A stretch of 64,000 bases of DNA from contig NZ_FMKA01000002.1 of NCBI RefSeq assembly GCF_900096945.1, positions 62,001 to 126,000 of the forward strand, in the 5' to 3' direction. Position numbers and translations under genes: made by a program. The notes beneath the pieces were generated by a model that searched no databases, was not told where the DNA came from, and saw nothing but the letters and a program-made list of their open reading frames with translations. The DNA is from Anaerobium acetethylicum. GTDB taxonomy: Bacteria > Bacillota > Clostridia > Lachnospirales > Lachnospiraceae. This document shows, one piece after another, positions 8,359 through 17,238 of this stretch; the stretch's first letter is position 1; the number at the start of each line of letters is the position of its first letter.

Positions 8359-9432
8359 ATGAGACTTGTATCAACAGATATGTTAAGTGAGGATATGGTG
8401 CTCGCAAAGAACATCTATTGTGGAGAGTGCCTTGTAATTAAGAGCGGATACCCAAATATTCATAAATATAAGGATAATCTTTCTAATATGGGCATCAGAT
8501 ATGTCTATATCGAGGACGGGAAAAGCACGGATATCATAGTACCTGATGTGATAACGGAAAAGACAAGGCAGAACTGCAAGAATGTCCTGATCAGGACTAT
8601 AGGGGATTTTAGGAAGAGCAACTCCCTAAAGCTTGTGGATCTTACGGGATCTCTGGAGCAGATGATCAGCGACATATCCAGGAACCAGAATGTGCAGGTA
8701 AGCCTTATGGATATCAGCGTAGCCGATGAATATACATTTTCCCATTGCGTGAGCACCACGGTATATGCTTTGCTTATAGGGAAAAGGAAGAACTACAGTA
8801 AAAGAATGCTCGAGATGCTGGGCATGGGGACGATTCTCCATGATCTGGGGAAAATCCTTCTGGACAGCAATGTCATGTTCAAGGAGGGGAGTCTTACAAA
8901 GGACCAGTTCAACTACGTAAAACTCCACACTACAAGCGGATATGAGGTTGTCAGCAGCTGTGGGAATGTGCCGAAAGCGGCGCAGCAGATACTGCTTAAC
9001 CACCATGAAAAGCTGAATGGAACCGGATATCCCAGGGGTCTGAAGGAACATGAAATCGATGAATTTTCAAAGATAGCGGCAATCGCGGATGTATACGACG
9101 CACTCACCTCGGACAGATGTTACAGGAAAAAGTGGTCGACGAACAAAGCACTGGACTACCTGATTGAGAACAGCGGTACGTTATTCGATGCGGAGCTTGT
9201 CAGGCTGTTCATGCAACAGATCGCCATCTACCCCAACGGTTCGATGGTAAGGCTTTCTGACGGAAGACTGGCCATTGTGAAGGATCAGAATCCCAATGTG
9301 CCACTGCGTCCGAAAGTAAGGGTGATTGGAGACGAATATGGAAACTGCTGCTGTTACGAAGAAGTCGATCTCATGGAAGTGCTGTCCCTGACGATTGTCG
9401 AATCGGAATTGGAGATAACGGAAAGCGCATAG
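8359..9432 (+). CDS. HD-GYP domain phosphohydrolase (putative c-di-GMP phosphodiesterase)
   Basis: 357 residues. A variable N-terminal half (1-115) precedes an HD-GYP domain with the metal-binding HD pair H161-D162 (TILHDLGK), the following histidines of LHTTSGYE and NHHEKLNG, and the GYP motif at 223-225 (GTGYPRG). AAIADVYDALTSDRCYRK completes the family signature. HD-GYP enzymes hydrolyse cyclic di-GMP or related dinucleotides. The 12-kb-distant hybrid kinase with a GGDEF domain would make the same messenger, so both arms of c-di-GMP turnover are encoded in this window. There is no membrane segment and it is monocistronic. Confidence 0.93.
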   Translation: MRLVSTDMLSEDMVLAKNIYCGECLVIKSGYPNIHKYKDNLSNMGIRYVYIEDGKSTDIIVPDVITEKTRQNCKNVLIRTIGDFRKSNSLKLVDLTGSLEQMISDISRNQNVQVSLMDISVADEYTFSHCVSTTVYALLIGKRKNYSKRMLEMLGMGTILHDLGKILLDSNVMFKEGSLTKDQFNYVKLHTTSGYEVVSSCGNVPKAAQQILLNHHEKLNGTGYPRGLKEHEIDEFSKIAAIADVYDALTSDRCYRKKWSTNKALDYLIENSGTLFDAELVRLFMQQIAIYPNGSMVRLSDGRLAIVKDQNPNVPLRPKVRVIGDEYGNCCCYEEVDLMEVLSLTIVESELEITESA

Positions 9433-9478
9433 GCAGAAGTAAATAAATAGTTACAATAAATATTGTGATTCAGCATGA

Positions 9479-9504
9479 CAGGCCCCTGCAGCTGCAGGGG
9501 CCTG
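9479..9504. repeat. Perfect 26-bp GC-rich palindrome (possible weak terminator)
   Basis: CAGGCCCCTGCAG followed directly by its reverse complement. It has no good T tract, so termination after the HD-GYP gene is uncertain. Confidence 0.5.
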
Positions 9505-9690
9505 CTTCAGCGAAAAGCAGGAAAGTTTCCGGATTTCGAAGTGGAATAAAGCATTTTTTTTTAATAGTATAAAAAGGCAGCATGAGAAATTGAAGACAGG
9601 AAAACAGGTAATTGCAGTATAGTGGCGAAGGAGGGCAGAATCCGATGGAATCCCAAAATGGGACAACAGATTTTTCATCGGATGAATTAT

Positions 9691-10839
9691 ATGCAGGGAA
9701 TAAAGATACTACATTGTGCAGATTTGCATATAGGTGCGGGGCTGATCACAATCGGAAGCAGGGCAAGGAAGCGCCGGGCTGAAATACTGATGGCCTTTGA
9801 CCGGATCATCGAAGAATGCAGGAGGGCCGGAGTGCAGGCGCTTCTTATAGCGGGGGATCTTTTTGACGGGGTCGATGTCAGGGATACGGATATCAGCCAT
9901 ATGAAGGAGCGTTTTGCTTCGATACCGGATACGATTGTGGCAATCTCTCCGGGCAACCATGACTCTGTTTCGGAGGATTCCTGCTACATGAGCGGAGAAT
10001 GGCCTTCAAACGTTCTGATATTCAGGGGCGGAATGGAGCATGCAGAATTTCCGGACCTGGGGCTCCGGCTCTGGGGAGCAGGCTTTGGCAGCACCTACGT
10101 GGACGTGCCGCTGCTTCCGCAGGCATCGGTGCCGCAGGATGATTTCATAAACATATGCGTCCTCCACGGTGACCTTGTGGGCAAAGGCCAGAAGAGCAAC
10201 TATAATCCCGTGTCTGTGGAACAGATTGCAGCCAGCGGAATGGATTACATCGCCCTTGGACACGTTCACAAGCGGACGGAAGTGCTGAAGGCAGGAAAGA
10301 CATCCTATGCATACAGCGGCTGTCCCGAAGGCCTTGGATTTGACGAAAGCGGAGAAAAAGGCATCTATATGGGGACTGTGGACAGGAACGGAACAAGCCT
10401 TGAATTCCGGCCCATATGCGCAAGGATGTATATCGATCTGGAAGTCGATATCAGCGGAAAATACGGAACCATGGAAACTGTGGAGGCTGTCATCCGGAAG
10501 ATGAAGGAAGCTTATGGGGAAGCATTCAGGAACCATCTTTACAAGGTAGTCCTGACAGGAAACGTGGTAAGCGAAATGAGTATAGATCTGGATGCCATCA
10601 AAGCCCGCCTTGAACCAGAGGTGTTCTTTGTGAAAATGCGGAACAGGACAGAACTGGAGATCGACCTTGCAGAGACGGCAAGGGAGAATTCATTGAAAGG
10701 TATTTTTGTGAGGAAAATGCTTGAGCAGATCAGTCTGCATCAGGACCGGAACGACACAGTGAATCTGGAAAGATGCCGCACTGCCCTCAATATCGGGTTG
10801 AAAGCATTTAATGGGGAGGTGATGTACCATGAAGATTAA
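9691..10839 (+). CDS. SbcD/YhaO-like DNA repair metallophosphoesterase
   Basis: Mn-dependent nuclease subunit of the Mre11/SbcD class. Metal-site motifs are in order: CADLHIG (Asp, His), GDLFDG, GNHDS, CVLHGD and GHVHKR. The C-terminal part is the SbcD-like capping region. The start is uncertain: an in-frame GTG at 9622 and ATGs at 9682 and 9691 are possible. I chose 9691 because relatives begin right at the KILHCADLH strand. None of these has a good Shine-Dalgarno sequence, while a strong one at 9628-9635 serves a different frame (see findings). The gene overlaps the SbcC-like partner by 11 bases, as in yhaO-yhaN pairs. Confidence 0.93.
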   Translation: MQGIKILHCADLHIGAGLITIGSRARKRRAEILMAFDRIIEECRRAGVQALLIAGDLFDGVDVRDTDISHMKERFASIPDTIVAISPGNHDSVSEDSCYMSGEWPSNVLIFRGGMEHAEFPDLGLRLWGAGFGSTYVDVPLLPQASVPQDDFINICVLHGDLVGKGQKSNYNPVSVEQIAASGMDYIALGHVHKRTEVLKAGKTSYAYSGCPEGLGFDESGEKGIYMGTVDRNGTSLEFRPICARMYIDLEVDISGKYGTMETVEAVIRKMKEAYGEAFRNHLYKVVLTGNVVSEMSIDLDAIKARLEPEVFFVKMRNRTELEIDLAETARENSLKGIFVRKMLEQISLHQDRNDTVNLERCRTALNIGLKAFNGEVMYHED

Positions 10840-13822
10840 AAGGCTGGAAATAGGACGTTTTGGGAAGCTCAGGGACTATATACTGGATCTCGACGACGGG
10901 TTCCAGATACTGTACGGAGATAATGAGGGCGGAAAGACCACAATTATGAACTTCATTTACCTCATGTTCTATGGCGGTGCCAAGCCGGCCAATATAAATG
11001 GAACGGTCAATCCCCGGCAGAATTACCTTCCCTGGGACGGAGGCGAAATGTCGGGCGCAGTCGTCTTCGAGCATCGGGGAACGGAATACCGTCTGGAAAA
11101 AGTATTCAGGAAATCAAAGGCAACTGACATGGTGGTTTTATGGAATAACAGCACCGGGGAAAAGGAAGCAGTTCCTAAGGGGGAAGAAATAGGGACGAGA
11201 TTTTTTGATATGACGGCTTCCGCTTTTGAAAAAAGCTTATTTGTGGGAAATATAGGAGCCAGCGGCAGTGACGACGACATCTCAAGCAGGCTCTCGAACC
11301 TGGTTTCCAACGGGGATGAGACAGTTTCACAGAAAAAAATACTGGACAGGATTTCAGAAGCCATATACGATCTTGTCAACAAAAGCGGCCGTGGAGGGAA
11401 AATAACGGTGCTGAATGAGGCCATATCGAGGCTGGGAGAAGCCAGGCAGACGGCAATCGCCCATGAGGCCGAACGGAAGGAGATCGAGAAACGCCTCCGG
11501 GAAATCAATGCCTGCCAGGATGGACTGAAGGAAAAAAGCGCAGCCTGCGGCAGGGCTGTGAAAGAGCAGGAAAAGCTTGAACAGTACAGGAAACTGGAAG
11601 CCCTTGCGGACATGGGCAGGAAGATTGCTGATATGGCGGCAGAGGCTGAAAACAGCAGGATTCCATTTGAAGAACTGAAAGAGTTTGCTGACGAATGCGA
11701 AAGCATCATGAAGGATGCCGAGGCAGCAGGGAAACTGTACCGGGAAAAGCTGGGAGAGAATGTAGGGAATGGCGCCCAAGGAAGCACCGGTGACGAATCA
11801 GCTGCGCCGTCTCTTGTTGAAATCACGGAAGAAGATAAAGATGAGGCAGTCAGGCTGGACGGACAGATCAGACATCTGCAGGCAGCTCTTGCCCACATAA
11901 AAAACAGCATCCTTCCCGAGCAGGAAGAATGCAGGCAGTCCGAACATGATCTGGAAAACAGCAGGATTCTCCTTAATACGCTGGAGAAAAGGATCGGAGA
12001 ACTGGAAAGCGGACGGGCAGGATATCTGGAAAGCCAGGCATCCCTTGCATCGGCGCAGAAGGCTGAGTCAGACGCAAAAAACAGATATGAGATCGAGAAG
12101 GCTGGCAGTGAAAGTTATGCTGTTCTGTCCAGGGAAAGAATCCGTGTGGCAGAGGAGCGGCTCAATGAATGCAGGTTATGGACAGCGGCAGAAGACAGGG
12201 CCGTGGACTCAGGCAGCAGGGAAAAGGTGAATATGAAGCTTGCAGCGGCCGGAGCGATGATTGCCATACTGTCTGCAGCGGCCGGAATCTGGATCCATCC
12301 CTACTGTTTTGCCGGAATCATTCCGGCGCTGGTGCTGATTGCCGTCGCATTCCTGCAAAAGGGAGGCCGAAGCCGGAATGCAGCAGGAAGCAGCGGTCAG
12401 AATGCAGCTGGCAGCAGGAAGTCTGAACTTTCAGCGGCCGAAGAAAAGCTAAGAGCTGTCAGGACGGCAGAAATGGCTGCTATGGAAGAAAAAAAAGCCA
12501 CATTGAAAACACTCGGTGAAGAACTGAAAAGAGCATCAGCAGAAACAGCAAGGATAGAATCCGAAACCGTTCTGAGAAAAGCTGCCTATGACGAGTACGC
12601 CCTGGTTCTGGGGAGCCATGAACGGGAATCGGAAAACAGGAAAAACCTTGAAAGGAACCTTGCCAGCCAGAAGAAAAAGCTTGTGGAGAAGACAAGGCAA
12701 CTCTCTGATATTGCCTCGGATTATCAGGAAGATCAGGATGCTGCCGAATGGAGCAGGCAGAAGGCAGAAGAGCTGGAGCAGGCGGGAATCAGCCTGTATG
12801 AACTCCTGAACAGTAAAAACTGCATAGATCTTGAGGATCTGAGGCAGAAGCATACGGCCTGGCAAACAGGAAGAAAGAGCCGCGAAGTGCTGGAAACTCT
12901 CAGTGAAAATCATGCCGCACTTAAAAAAGCATTCTTGTCGAAAATAGGAACTTACAGGCCTGCATCAGGCTTCGCTGAAGGCGTAGAAATTCTGAACGGG
13001 CTCAGAGGGAAGCTGCAGGCAGTATCCGGTCTTATGAAGGAATATGAGGGGCAGAAGAAGGCCCTCGGTCTGCATCAGATGACGCTTGAAGAACTGATGG
13101 ACAGAAAGGCAGAGTTGGAAGCGGAACTCACAGATGCAGAAGGCAGAATGCCCGAAATCCTTTCTGTGGATGAAATCGGGAGCCTGCAGCAGGAAATGGA
13201 GAACTGCGCCAATGAGACGGAAAGGCTGAACGGACTGGAAAAGGACCTGCATTTTGAACAGGGGAACCTCAGTGCGAAGGTGAAGAGTCTGAACCTGGTT
13301 GACGATGAAATAAAAACGCTTTCTGAAGAGAGAGACGAAAAGCTGGAATATTATGAGGCCCTGAAAATAGCCGGAGATACCATGGAGGCTGCCGTAGATG
13401 AGCTGGGAAGCACCTTTGGTCCCCTTGTGAATGACAAGACAGCGGAAATATTCAGCAGGCTTACCAATGGAAAATACAGAAATGTGAGGGTTACAAAGAA
13501 GTTTGAGCTGAGCATGCAGGAGGAAGGCGGGGTCATTTCACGGGAAAGCCGTTTCCTGAGCAATGGAACTGTAGACCAGGCATACCTTTCCCTGAGACTT
13601 GCGGTGGCGGAACTGCTTGAAAAAGAGGGCATAAGGCTTCCTGTATTTCTCGATGACGTCTTCATGCAGTATGATGACAGCCGCCTGAGGCAGGGACTCG
13701 GATTTCTGGCTGGATATGCAGCGGGAGAAGAAAAACGCCAGGTAATACTCTTTACCTGCCATAAAGCGATGGCAGACTGGGCGATTGAAAATCTTCCGGG
13801 TACGTCTGTAAGGAATATCTGA
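10829..13822 (+). CDS. SbcC/YhaN-like AAA ATPase with coiled coil
   Basis: 997-residue Rad50/SbcC-type ATPase, partner of the upstream nuclease. Walker A GDNEGGKTT lies at residues 31-39. Long heptad-rich arms surround a centre that carries two hydrophobic helices (about 469-512) instead of the usual zinc hook. The signature is FLSNGTVDQAYLSLRLA and Walker B LPVFLDDVF is at 937-945 with the acidic pair D942-D943. The central membrane hairpin is a feature of YhaN-type rather than classical SbcC proteins and suggests membrane-proximal DNA processing. The gene overlaps the nuclease gene by 11 bases, implying translational coupling. Some alanine- and glycine-rich linkers in the arms are less conserved. 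Confidence 0.93.
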   Translation: MKIKRLEIGRFGKLRDYILDLDDGFQILYGDNEGGKTTIMNFIYLMFYGGAKPANINGTVNPRQNYLPWDGGEMSGAVVFEHRGTEYRLEKVFRKSKATDMVVLWNNSTGEKEAVPKGEEIGTRFFDMTASAFEKSLFVGNIGASGSDDDISSRLSNLVSNGDETVSQKKILDRISEAIYDLVNKSGRGGKITVLNEAISRLGEARQTAIAHEAERKEIEKRLREINACQDGLKEKSAACGRAVKEQEKLEQYRKLEALADMGRKIADMAAEAENSRIPFEELKEFADECESIMKDAEAAGKLYREKLGENVGNGAQGSTGDESAAPSLVEITEEDKDEAVRLDGQIRHLQAALAHIKNSILPEQEECRQSEHDLENSRILLNTLEKRIGELESGRAGYLESQASLASAQKAESDAKNRYEIEKAGSESYAVLSRERIRVAEERLNECRLWTAAEDRAVDSGSREKVNMKLAAAGAMIAILSAAAGIWIHPYCFAGIIPALVLIAVAFLQKGGRSRNAAGSSGQNAAGSRKSELSAAEEKLRAVRTAEMAAMEEKKATLKTLGEELKRASAETARIESETVLRKAAYDEYALVLGSHERESENRKNLERNLASQKKKLVEKTRQLSDIASDYQEDQDAAEWSRQKAEELEQAGISLYELLNSKNCIDLEDLRQKHTAWQTGRKSREVLETLSENHAALKKAFLSKIGTYRPASGFAEGVEILNGLRGKLQAVSGLMKEYEGQKKALGLHQMTLEELMDRKAELEAELTDAEGRMPEILSVDEIGSLQQEMENCANETERLNGLEKDLHFEQGNLSAKVKSLNLVDDEIKTLSEERDEKLEYYEALKIAGDTMEAAVDELGSTFGPLVNDKTAEIFSRLTNGKYRNVRVTKKFELSMQEEGGVISRESRFLSNGTVDQAYLSLRLAVAELLEKEGIRLPVFLDDVFMQYDDSRLRQGLGFLAGYAAGEEKRQVILFTCHKAMADWAIENLPGTSVRNI

Positions 13823-13838
13823 CAAGATGCTGTTTTTC

Positions 13839-13867
13839 TTGAATTTAACAAGGGAATAGGTTATAAT
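13839..13867 (+). promoter_or_regulatory. Promoter of asnS
   Basis: TTGAAT at 13839-13844, 17-base spacer, TATAAT at 13862-13867. A leader of about 135 bases follows, in which I see no T-box (no specifier stem or conserved T-box sequence). Confidence 0.75.
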
Positions 13868-14008
13868 ATATTTTAATGCAAAAAAGTAATGAATGAATTG
13901 CCTGCGGAAGAAGCAGTTTTTCGCAAAATATAAAAATGGCTTCTGGTTTCGGAGCCGGGAGTACAAATAAGGGCATACATATGAATAATCAACAAAGGAG
14001 AGATACAA

Positions 14009-15400
14009 ATGGAATTAGTCAGCATCAGGGATATGTATAGAAACAAAGAAAAATACATCGACACGACACTGGAAATCGGTGGTTGGGTAAGAAGCATCAG
14101 GGCTTCTAAGAACTTCGGATTCATAGTCGTGAACGATGGTACATTTTTCGAACCGCTTCAGGTTGTTTATCATGACGAAATGGATAACTTCGCTGAAGTT
14201 TCAAAATTAAATGTAGGCGCTGCCATTATCGTAAAGGGCAAACTAGTTGCGACGCCGGATGCAAAGCAGCCTTTCGAGATCCAGGCAGAAGAAGTGTATA
14301 TCGAAGGACCATCCTCATCAGATTACCCGCTTCAGAAAAAGAGACACAGCTTCGAATACCTGAGGACAATTGCACATTTAAGGCCCAGGACAAACACTTT
14401 CCAGGCAGTATTCAGGGTTCGTTCACTGATTGCTTACGCAATCCACAAATTCTTCCAGGAAAGAGATTTCGTATATGTACACACTCCAATCATCACAGGA
14501 AGCGATGCCGAAGGAGCGGGCGAAATGTTCCGTGTTACGACGCTTGATATGGACAACCTTCCGAAAAACGAAGATGGAACAGTGAATTATGAAGAAGACT
14601 TCTTCAACAAGGAAACAAGCCTTACGGTAAGCGGTCAGCTGAACGGTGAAACTTACGCAATGGCATTCAAGAACATCTATACGTTCGGACCTACTTTCAG
14701 AGCTGAAAATTCCAATACGACAAGACATGCAGCTGAATTCTGGATGATTGAGCCGGAAATTGCATTTGCGGACCTGAAGGATGACATGATACTTGCAGAA
14801 AGCATGATTAAATATATCATCCGCTATGTGATGGAAAATGCCCCTGAAGAAATGGCTTTCTTCAACCAGTTCGTTGACAAAGGCCTTATTGAAAGACTGA
14901 CAAGTGTTGCCAACTCGGATTTCGGCCATGTAACCTATACAGAAGCCATTGAAATCCTTGAAAAGCACAATGATAAATTCGACTACAAGGTTTCCTGGGG
15001 ATGCGATCTGCAGACAGAACATGAAAGATATCTGACAGAACAGATATTCAAGTGTCCTGTATTTGTAACGGATTATCCGAAGGATATCAAAGCTTTCTAC
15101 ATGAAAATGAACGAAGACAATAAGACGGTTGCAGCAATGGACTGCCTGGTTCCTGGAATTGGTGAAATCATCGGAGGAAGCCAGAGGGAAGACGATTACG
15201 ACAAGCTTGTTAAGAGAATGGAAGAAATGGGACTGAATGCAGAGGACTATGACTTCTACCTTGACCTTAGAAAATACGGTTCCACAAGACACGCAGGCTT
15301 CGGTCTTGGATTTGAACGCTGCGTCATGTATCTGACAGGAATGTCGAATATCCGTGACGTAATTCCGTTCCCACGTACAGTAAACAACTGCGAACTGTAA
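14009..15400 (+). CDS. asnS: Asparaginyl-tRNA synthetase
   Basis: Class IIb synthetase charging tRNA-Asn with asparagine. At 463 residues it is of normal length. An N-terminal OB-fold anticodon-binding domain (about 17-105, [16 protein letters not shown]) precedes the catalytic core with class II motif 2 ([21 protein letters not shown] region, near 232-252) and motif 3 ([15 protein letters not shown], near 431-445). AAAGGAG precedes the ATG. asnA follows 560 bases downstream, so ammonia-dependent asparagine synthesis and its tRNA charging are encoded together. The direct route means the organism need not make Asn-tRNA by transamidation. Confidence 0.97.
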   Translation: MELVSIRDMYRNKEKYIDTTLEIGGWVRSIRASKNFGFIVVNDGTFFEPLQVVYHDEMDNFAEVSKLNVGAAIIVKGKLVATPDAKQPFEIQAEEVYIEGPSSSDYPLQKKRHSFEYLRTIAHLRPRTNTFQAVFRVRSLIAYAIHKFFQERDFVYVHTPIITGSDAEGAGEMFRVTTLDMDNLPKNEDGTVNYEEDFFNKETSLTVSGQLNGETYAMAFKNIYTFGPTFRAENSNTTRHAAEFWMIEPEIAFADLKDDMILAESMIKYIIRYVMENAPEEMAFFNQFVDKGLIERLTSVANSDFGHVTYTEAIEILEKHNDKFDYKVSWGCDLQTEHERYLTEQIFKCPVFVTDYPKDIKAFYMKMNEDNKTVAAMDCLVPGIGEIIGGSQREDDYDKLVKRMEEMGLNAEDYDFYLDLRKYGSTRHAGFGLGFERCVMYLTGMSNIRDVIPFPRTVNNCEL

Positions 15401-15412
15401 TAGGTGGACAGA

Positions 15413-15426
15413 GGTTCTGAACAGTT
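15413..15426 (+). repeat. Family C repeat fragment
   Basis: TTCTGAACAGTTAT, the right end of the family C repeat, 13 bases after the asnS stop. Confidence 0.5.
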
Positions 15427-15612
15427 ATATAAAATTTAACCGGCAAAGGGGCCGACTGAAATGCAGACAGATGAATTCCATCATCCTGTGGATTTGGGTA
15501 CGGATCTTTGCGCAAAGGACCAGTTCGGAAGCGGCTGGGAAAAAGGATTCCTATAACAGATCCGGGGTATGGATTTCTGGCTTGCGTTTGCAGTCGGAAT
15601 TTCATCCCCGGA

Positions 15613-15705
15613 TTTTTATCTCATTGGAAAGTTCGTCCTATGAGATAAAAACGCTCCGCATGGGATACGCCATGGTAGTTGAAGTGGTGAAGCCACTTTT
15701 TATAT
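15613..15705 (+). repeat. Family B hairpin repeat
   Basis: A 12-bp stem (TTTTTATCTCAT at 15613-15624 with ATGAGATAAAAA at 15640-15651) and a loop containing GTTCGTCC. It is followed by CGCTCCGCATGGGAT and a GAAGTGG/CCACTT hairpin near 15680-15705. It lies in the 560-base asnS-asnA gap, where I see no gene. Confidence 0.65.
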
Positions 15706-15769
15706 AGATTATGGCAGCTATGCAGGACTGCAAAGTTGCAAAATAACTTAAAAAAATGCAGATTTAGGG

Positions 15770-15798
15770 TTTACATTGATTTAAGAAAATGATAAATT
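15770..15798 (+). promoter_or_regulatory. Possible promoter of asnA
   Basis: TTTACA at 15770-15775, 17-base spacer, TAAATT at 15793-15798. The leader to asnA is about 155 bases and contains a family C repeat. Confidence 0.45.
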
Positions 15799-15810
15799 TA
15801 GAAAAACTGT

Positions 15811-15859
15811 AGCTGTTCAGTCGTCCGGTGATTATGAAGGATGTAGTACTGAATAGTTA
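15811..15859 (+). repeat. Short family C repeat in the asnA leader
   Basis: Left end AGCTGTTCAG and right end CTGAATAGTT form imperfect terminal inverted repeats around ATTATGAAGGATGTAGTA, the same internal block as the copies at 31.3, 33.06 and 61.67 kb. Confidence 0.65.
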
Positions 15860-15960
15860 AAAAAACTAACTAACAGACAGTGAAATGAAAAATTGCGTTT
15901 CCGGCAGATGACTGCTGGACAGACGCAGATAACAAATCACAATCAGGAAAGGTGATTAGC

Positions 15961-16971
15961 ATGCAGAACTTAATTATTCCTAAAGGATATACTTCTCCTT
16001 TAAACATTAAAGAGACAGAAGTCGCAATTAAAGACGTGAAAGATTTTTTTGAAAGAGAATTGGCAAAACAGCTGAATCTGACAAGGGTATCAGCTCCTTT
16101 ATTCGTAAAACCGGAATCAGGCTTAAACGATAACCTCAACGGTTTTGAACGTCCGGTAAGCTTTGGAATCAGGGAACAGGATGATGCTGAAGCGGAAATC
16201 GTGCATTCACTTGCAAAATGGAAACGTCTTGCCCTTAAGAGATATGAATTCAACCAGGGTGAAGGCCTTTACACAGACATGAACGCAATTCGCCGCGATG
16301 AGGATACCGACAACATCCATTCTATTTTTGTTGATCAGTGGGATTGGGAAAAAATCATTGATAAGGCAGAAAGAAATTTCGATACTTTAAAAGCTACAGT
16401 AAAATCCGTTTATGAAGCTTTAAAGAATACGGAAACTTTCATTTCCGGAAAATACAAATATGTGGAAAAATTCCTTCCGGAAGACATCTTCTTCCTTACT
16501 TCACAGGAACTTGAGGATATGTATCCCCACATGACGCCGAAGGAAAGAGAATACGAAATCGTGAAATTAAAAGGTGCAGTATTTATCATGCAGATCGGTG
16601 GAGAACTCAATTCAGGCGAAAAGCATGACGGAAGAGCTCCGGATTATGATGACTGGAACTTGAACGGAGATATCGTGATCTACTATCCTGTACTTGATAT
16701 TGCCCTGGAATTGTCCTCAATGGGAATCAGGGTAGATGAGGAAGCGCTCGCAAAACAGCTTGAAATTGCAGGATGCCCTGAAAGAGCGGAACTTCCATTC
16801 CAGAAGGCGCTCCTGAATGGAGAACTCCCATATACGATCGGCGGAGGAATCGGTCAGTCAAGAATCTGTATGTTCTTCTTAAGAAAAGCCCACATCGGTG
16901 AAGTACAGTCTTCACTCTGGCCAGAAGCTATTATTGACGAAGCAAAGGAAAATGGAATACATCTTTTATAA
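15961..16971 (+). CDS. asnA: Aspartate--ammonia ligase (asparagine synthetase A)
   Basis: Makes asparagine from aspartate, ammonia and ATP through an aspartyl-adenylate. The fold is that of class II tRNA synthetases. Of the 336 residues, highly conserved blocks are VHSLAKWKR, EGLYTDMNAIRRDED, VDQWDWEKI, RAPDYDDW, ELSSMGIRVDEE and the C-terminal GGGIGQSRICMFFL. The start at 15961 is preferred over an in-frame GTG at 15952 because GGAAAGGTG is then correctly spaced and the N-terminus matches the family length. It pairs functionally with asnS upstream. Confidence 0.97.
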   Translation: MQNLIIPKGYTSPLNIKETEVAIKDVKDFFERELAKQLNLTRVSAPLFVKPESGLNDNLNGFERPVSFGIREQDDAEAEIVHSLAKWKRLALKRYEFNQGEGLYTDMNAIRRDEDTDNIHSIFVDQWDWEKIIDKAERNFDTLKATVKSVYEALKNTETFISGKYKYVEKFLPEDIFFLTSQELEDMYPHMTPKEREYEIVKLKGAVFIMQIGGELNSGEKHDGRAPDYDDWNLNGDIVIYYPVLDIALELSSMGIRVDEEALAKQLEIAGCPERAELPFQKALLNGELPYTIGGGIGQSRICMFFLRKAHIGEVQSSLWPEAIIDEAKENGIHLL

Positions 16972-17011
16972 AGGAATCAGAAAAAGCGGATTGTGAATAT
17001 ACGCTTTGACT

Positions 17012-17062
17012 TGCATGAGAGCGGCAGGCTCCGGGAGACCCGGAGCCTGCCGCTCTCATGCA
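17012..17062 (+). terminator. Very stable hairpin after asnA
   Basis: A perfect 24-bp stem (17012-17035 with 17039-17062) and a 3-base loop. The following T tract is short (TTT), but the stem is the strongest simple hairpin in the window. Confidence 0.8.
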
Positions 17063-17141
17063 TTTACAGGAAAGACTGTCCAGTAAGATGCAGCTGCTTT
17101 CTTTTAAGAAACTCTTTATTCGTTCCGAAGAGATAAAAAGG

Positions 17142-17170
17142 TTGATTATTTTACGGATTTAATGGATAAT
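17142..17170 (+). promoter_or_regulatory. Predicted promoter of the HIRAN-domain gene
   Basis: TTGATT at 17142-17147, 17-base spacer, GATAAT at 17165-17170, about 70 bases before the start. Confidence 0.5.
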
Positions 17171-17238
17171 TAATAGATAATTACAAGACAATAACGGAAT
17201 TGCAAGGGATTTGCATACACAATTGCGGAGGTGATCAG

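Noticed and set aside
11023-11910. Long minus-strand frames inside the SbcC-like gene
   Set aside because: Antisense shadows of a gene with clear ATPase motifs; low-complexity translation and no start signal.
13868-14008. T-box riboswitch in front of asnS
   Set aside because: The leader is only about 135 bases and lacks the conserved T-box sequence and a terminator/antiterminator pair.
15471-15707. A 78-codon frame after asnS
   Set aside because: Consists of family B and C repeat sequence, with no ribosome binding site.
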